DNA of 9,561 nt from JBCCMB01 sp039026555 (lineage in GTDB: Bacteria; Pseudomonadota; Alphaproteobacteria; Caulobacterales; Hyphomonadaceae): contig JBCCMB010000112.1 in the NCBI GenBank assembly GCA_039026555.1, positions 1 to 9,561 of the forward strand. The letters are read 5' to 3'. This document shows positions 6,491 through 9,561 of this stretch, piece after piece. Positions within the stretch are counted from its first letter, which is position 1. Each line of letters opens with the position of its first letter. The notes under the pieces are model-generated. The model was given only the letters and a program-made list of their open reading frames with translations. It ran no database searches and was not told the origin of the DNA. Position numbers and translations under genes: made by a program.

Positions 6491-7224
6491 TAGGCTCTGT
6501 CCTGCGAAGATAAACTGTTTTCCAACCAAAGCGCGACGGACTGCGTCGACGCCAAACGGTGGCGCGCAAGCGTGTCGCCGTCATCGCCGACTTTGACGGC
6601 CCAGCCGCCCAGAGCAGCCGCGGCGGCGAATGCGTCCTCATCCGTCGTGTCATCGCCAACCATCACGGGTATGCGGCCCTTAAAGCTTGATTCCGCCATT
6701 TGGCGTTGCAGGGCGATCCCCTTATTCGCCGTTTCAGGCTTAGCCTCCACCACCATCTTCCCCGATTGCGCCTTGTATCCCGGCGTGTTGTCGACCGCGT
6801 CGCCGACGGCCTGAAAAACCATGTCGGCTTTCTCCGGCGCCTGCCGATAATGCACTGCAAGCACTGGGCCTTTTACCTCCAAACGGACCCCGTCATGCCG
6901 CTCTGCGAACGTCGTCAATGCGGATTGCAAGACCCCCGGCGCAGGTTCTGGTTGAGACATTGGGGTTTCGCCGGGTCGACAGACCTCAAGTCCATGGCCG
7001 CCGGCGCGCCAAACATTGGCCGGCGTCCGGCGCGATAGATCTCGAATATCACGCCCAGATAGCAGGATCAGCGCACCGCTCAGTCGAAGGGACATCGCCT
7101 CTATGATCGCAGACGTCGGGGCGTCCAATCGCACCGCGTCAGGATCGGCCTGCAACGGCGCGAGCGTACCGTCGAAATCTAAGAACAAGGCTGCGTTGGA
7201 CGGCAGCAGAGGCGGCGGCGTCAT
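6490..7224 (-). CDS. otsB: Trehalose-6-phosphate phosphatase
   Basis: OtsB removes the phosphate from trehalose-6-phosphate to give trehalose, the second step of the OtsAB pathway, in the cytoplasm. The 244-residue protein is a HAD-superfamily phosphatase. Motif I is LDFDGTLAP with nucleophile D16 and acid/base D18; motif II is LSGRD with S56; the lysine motif is NKGIAL with K168; the metal motif is GDDTTDED (190-197). GGHGLE (75-80) is typical of trehalose phosphatases. The length is close to the usual 250-270. The start at 7224 is chosen because its ATGA overlaps the otsA stop; the ATG at 7272 would add 16 Arg/Pro-rich residues inside otsA. Translation is likely coupled to otsA. The stop shares one base with the GH15 start. 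Confidence 0.96.
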   Translation of the reverse strand: MTPPPLLPSNAALFLDFDGTLAPLQADPDAVRLDAPTSAIIEAMSLRLSGALILLSGRDIRDLSRRTPANVWRAGGHGLEVCRPGETPMSQPEPAPGVLQSALTTFAERHDGVRLEVKGPVLAVHYRQAPEKADMVFQAVGDAVDNTPGYKAQSGKMVVEAKPETANKGIALQRQMAESSFKGRIPVMVGDDTTDEDAFAAAAALGGWAVKVGDDGDTLARHRLASTQSVALWLENSLSSQDRA

Positions 7225-8594
7225 TCGGCGCCCACCGCTTCGAGGTCGGCGAGGAAGCGGCGACGCCACCACCCCACATCCTGCGTCGTGATGATGTTGT
7301 AAAGGTTTGTCCAGCGCTCGATACGTTCAGTTTTGGGCATGGCGAGCGCCATGGCGATCGCTTCCGCCACCGCCGCCGCATCATGCGGATTGACCAATGT
7401 AGCGGCGTCTAATTGCTCCGCCGCGCCGGCGAATTCTGAGAGGATAAGGACGCCGGGATCGTCAGCGTCTTGGGCCATGACGAATTCTTTGCAAACCAAA
7501 TTCATTCCGTCGCGAAGCGGCGTGACCAAACCGACGCTGGCGATGCGAAACAAGCCGGCCAATTCCTCCCTCGCATAGCTGCGCGCCAGATATCGCAGCG
7601 GGATCCAATCCAAATCGCCATAATCCCCGTTAATCCGGCCCGCCAGCTCGTCCAGCTGGACGCGGAGCTCTTGGTATTCTTCAACTTTTGACCGGGAGGG
7701 CGGCGCGATTTGGGTCACAGACACGCGGCCATGCGTATCTGGAAACGTGTCGAACAATTTGCCGACCGCCTCGAACCGTTCCGGTAGGCCTTTCGAATAA
7801 TCCATCCGGTCGACGCCAATCACCAGATCGCGTTCGCCAAGAAAACGCCCAATCCGCTTCGCCGCCGCATCGGCTTTGGCGCTGCGCGCGCAGTCTGCGA
7901 ACCCCTCTGCGTCGATGCCGATGGGATAGACTTCAACTTTCAGCTTCGCCCCGAACGCCAAAATTCGGCCGTCCTCTAAAAGTTCGGCTTCGCAATCCTC
8001 AAGGAGGTAGCGAATGAAATTGGATTGGTCCGTTGTGGATTGAAATCCGATCACGTCGAAACTGCACATGGCCCGCGCGATGTGTAAGTGTTCCGGCAAC
8101 GTCCGGAACATTTCGGGCGGCGGGAAAGGAATATGCAGGAAGAAACCCAGAGGGCCGCGCCAACCTTCTTGCCGCATAGCTTCGCCCAGCAATAGGAAAT
8201 GATAATCGTGGACCCACACCGTATCGCCGGTTTTGAGGCGCGGCGCGATGAGTTTGCCGAAGCGTCGGTTCACGGCCGCGTAGACTTCAAAATGATCCGC
8301 GTCAAAATTCGCCAGATCAATGCGGTAATGGAGGATCGGCCACAAAACGCGGTTGGCGTAACCGAGATAGAAGCCTTCATACTCGCGGTGGGATAAATCG
8401 GCGAGCGCAAAATCAACGCCTTCGTCTTGAACCATCGCAACGCCGTGGGGCTCTTCCTCCGTAAGTTCTCCGCTCCATCCGAACCAAAGGCCGCCTGTCG
8501 CGACCAGAGCCTCCCATACCGCCACAGCCAGTCCGCCAGCGCGGGAATTAGGGTCTGCAGCCGTTCTATTCGACACGGCGATCAATCGGCCCAT
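7221..8594 (-). CDS. otsA: Trehalose-6-phosphate synthase
   Basis: OtsA is a retaining GT20 glucosyltransferase that joins UDP-glucose (or a related donor) and glucose-6-phosphate into trehalose-6-phosphate in the cytoplasm. The 457-residue protein is full length (E. coli about 474). Residues matching the E. coli active site are visible: SNR with R10, WFGWSG with W40, YANRVLWPILHY with W85, VHDYH with D130, VDRMDYSKG with R263 and K268, and PLRDGMNLVCKE with D362 and E370. I chose the ATG at 8594, which gives the conserved MGRLIAVSNR start with a Shine-Dalgarno-like AGGGG about 12 nt upstream; the ATG at 8633 would add 13 unconserved residues. It is the first gene of otsA-otsB-GH15, divergent from rimO across a 161-bp region with palindromes. 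Trehalose synthesis often responds to osmotic or general stress, but I found no clear EcfG-type promoter upstream. Confidence 0.97.
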   Translation of the reverse strand: MGRLIAVSNRTAADPNSRAGGLAVAVWEALVATGGLWFGWSGELTEEEPHGVAMVQDEGVDFALADLSHREYEGFYLGYANRVLWPILHYRIDLANFDADHFEVYAAVNRRFGKLIAPRLKTGDTVWVHDYHFLLLGEAMRQEGWRGPLGFFLHIPFPPPEMFRTLPEHLHIARAMCSFDVIGFQSTTDQSNFIRYLLEDCEAELLEDGRILAFGAKLKVEVYPIGIDAEGFADCARSAKADAAAKRIGRFLGERDLVIGVDRMDYSKGLPERFEAVGKLFDTFPDTHGRVSVTQIAPPSRSKVEEYQELRVQLDELAGRINGDYGDLDWIPLRYLARSYAREELAGLFRIASVGLVTPLRDGMNLVCKEFVMAQDADDPGVLILSEFAGAAEQLDAATLVNPHDAAAVAEAIAMALAMPKTERIERWTNLYNIITTQDVGWWRRRFLADLEAVGAE

Positions 8595-8661
8595 AGCGTC
8601 TTGTCCCCTATTGCATGCGACGTAGGATCGCATCGTAGACGTCCCTCGTCTCGATTGGCGA

Positions 8662-8676
8662 GTTTCCGCGCGAAAC
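8662..8676. repeat. 15-bp palindrome in the otsA-rimO intergenic region
   Basis: The arms GTTTC (8662-8666) and GAAAC (8672-8676) flank CGCGC. Symmetric sites with a central CG step are common for LacI-type and other dimeric repressors, but no regulator gene is in the window. The element is one base away from the 21-bp palindrome on its right. It lies 68-82 bp upstream of the otsA start. Confidence 0.4.
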
Positions 8677-8677
8677 G

Positions 8678-8698
8678 CAAGTCTTGGAACAAGACTTG
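8678..8698. promoter_or_regulatory. Candidate operator: 21-bp double palindrome between otsA and rimO
   Basis: CAAGTCTTG (8678-8686) and CAAGACTTG (8690-8698) are perfect inverted repeats separated by GAA. Each arm is itself a dyad, CAAG-N-CTTG, so the site contains four CAAG/CTTG half-sites with a 12-bp repeat step. It lies 84-104 bp upstream of the otsA start and 58-78 bp upstream of the rimO start. No U-run follows the hairpin, so it does not look like a terminator. A binding site for a dimeric or tetrameric regulator controlling otsA, rimO or both is inferred; the structure itself is directly visible. Confidence 0.55.
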
Positions 8699-8755
8699 GG
8701 ACGATCGGCGCCTGCAGGGCTGGCCCGCGCGCAACGATCTGCTAAATGCCTGGGC

Positions 8756-9561
8756 ATGAGCGATCTTCAAACATCCGCGCGCGACGATCTAGCGCCGCCA
8801 AAAATCGGCATTGTCTCACTCGGCTGCCCGAAAGCCCTGGTCGATTCGGAACGGATCATCACAAGGCTTCGAGCGGAAGGCTATGCGATTGCGCCGGATT
8901 ATACGGGCGCGGATCTCGTGCTGGTGAACACGTGCGGATTTCTCGACAGCGCGCGGGATGAAAGCCTGGAAGCGATAGGCGAAGCGATCAATGAGAATGG
9001 GCGGGTTGTCGTGACCGGCTGCTTAGGCGCCGAACCCGAAGTGATTGAGGCGGCGCACCCCAGCGTATTAGCCGTCACAGGGCCGCATCAATACGAACAG
9101 GTAATGGCGGCGGTGCATGAGCACGCCCCGACGCCAGCGCAAAAGTTTCAATCCCTGGTGCCAGATAGCGGCATACGCCTTACGCCTCGCCATTACGCCT
9201 ATCTGAAAATATCGGAAGGCTGCAATAATCGCTGCACCTTCTGCATCATCCCGAGCCTCAGAGGCGATCTCGTCTCACGCCCGATCGATCACGTGCTTCG
9301 CGAGGCGGAGCAATTGGCCAAGGCCGGCGTCAAAGAATTGCTAGTGATCTCGCAGGACACGTCTGCTTACGGCGTGGACGTCAAATACGCGCCTAAGACG
9401 TGGCGGGATAAGGAGCGTCAAACGAGCTTCTACGATCTTTGCAACGGGCTCGGCGAGCTCGGCTTGTGGACCCGGCTGCACTATGTCTATCCCTACCCCC
9501 ATGTGGACAACATCATCCCGATGATGGCGGACGGTAAGATCCTGCCTTATCTCGACATTCC
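8756..9561 (+). CDS. rimO: Ribosomal protein S12 methylthiotransferase RimO, 5' part
   Basis: RimO is a cytoplasmic radical-SAM enzyme with two [4Fe-4S] clusters that adds a methylthio group to a conserved aspartate of ribosomal protein S12. The first 268 codons are present and the gene runs off the right edge. The N-terminal methylthiotransferase domain shows its three cluster cysteines: C24 (SLGCPK), C60 (NTCGF) and C89 (TGCLG). The radical-SAM motif is C156-NNR-C160-TF-C163 in SEGCNNRCTFCIIP, followed by SLRGDLVSRP. ISQDTSAYGVD and the insertion around YAPKTWRDKERQTSF point to RimO rather than the tRNA enzyme MiaB. The ATG at 8756 gives a short unstructured leader before KIGIVSLGCPKALVDSE. 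No Shine-Dalgarno is clear; CTAAAT at 8742-8747 is a -10-like string 8 nt before the start. The gene is divergent from otsA. Confidence 0.95.
   Translation, partial: MSDLQTSARDDLAPPKIGIVSLGCPKALVDSERIITRLRAEGYAIAPDYTGADLVLVNTCGFLDSARDESLEAIGEAINENGRVVVTGCLGAEPEVIEAAHPSVLAVTGPHQYEQVMAAVHEHAPTPAQKFQSLVPDSGIRLTPRHYAYLKISEGCNNRCTFCIIPSLRGDLVSRPIDHVLREAEQLAKAGVKELLVISQDTSAYGVDVKYAPKTWRDKERQTSFYDLCNGLGELGLWTRLHYVYPYPHVDNIIPMMADGKILPYLDI

Noticed and set aside
6488..6529. Alternative GH15 start at 6529
   Set aside because: The 13 extra residues lie inside otsB and do not look like the family N-terminus. The ATG at 6490 couples to the otsB stop and gives the usual start.
8592..8633. Alternative otsA start at 8633
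   Set aside because: The added residues precede the conserved beginning of OtsA and lack a better ribosome binding site.
8678..8698. Rho-independent terminator in the otsA-rimO gap
   Set aside because: The stem is good but no T-run follows on either strand, and both neighbouring genes start, rather than end, here.
8595..8755. EcfG-type general stress promoter (GGAAC, 16-17 nt, CGTT) upstream of otsA
   Set aside because: The only GGAAC (8686-8690) is on the + strand, pointing to rimO, and has no CGTT at the right spacing. In the otsA direction only GGAAA is present.

Overview
The window looks like chromosomal DNA from a GC-rich alphaproteobacterium. The evidence is the gene order rnr, NUDIX hydrolase, rpmG, which I recall as recurring in Alphaproteobacteria, the cysteine-free (zinc-independent) L33, the strong third-position G/C bias, and several genes without an obvious Shine-Dalgarno. 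I cannot name the genus. No tRNA, rRNA, CRISPR, insertion sequence or phage gene was seen. Almost all the DNA is housekeeping or core metabolic coding sequence.

Left part (1-3737, + strand): the 3' end of an M23 (LytM-type) peptidase gene, then rnr (RNase R), a NUDIX hydrolase overlapping rnr by 4 nt (ATGA), and the small gene rpmG (ribosomal protein L33). rpmG has a plausible promoter of its own and ends at a clear rho-independent terminator. The theme is RNA turnover and ribosome biogenesis, with a cell-wall gene at the left edge.

Middle and right part (3749-8594, - strand): an uncharacterised lipoprotein lies downstream of a tightly packed operon, otsA-otsB-GH15. otsA and otsB overlap by 4 nt; otsB and the GH15 gene overlap by 1 nt (TAATG). 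OtsA makes trehalose-6-phosphate from UDP-glucose and glucose-6-phosphate, and OtsB dephosphorylates it to trehalose. The GH15 enzyme retains both expected catalytic glutamates and may hydrolyse trehalose or another alpha-glucoside. The cluster could therefore both build and break down the osmolyte. The lipoprotein follows after 75 nt with a strong Shine-Dalgarno of its own, and I see no terminator between it and the GH15 gene.

Right edge (8756-end, + strand): the 5' part of rimO (ribosomal protein S12 methylthiotransferase), divergent from otsA. The 161-bp region between the two start codons has two adjacent palindromes. One is a 21-bp element made of two CAAG-N-CTTG palindromes separated by 3 bp. 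This is the most operator-like unexplained signal in the window.

I did not find a convincing new multi-gene system. The most useful leads are the palindromes between otsA and rimO, the substrate of the GH15 enzyme, and the unrecognised lipoprotein.
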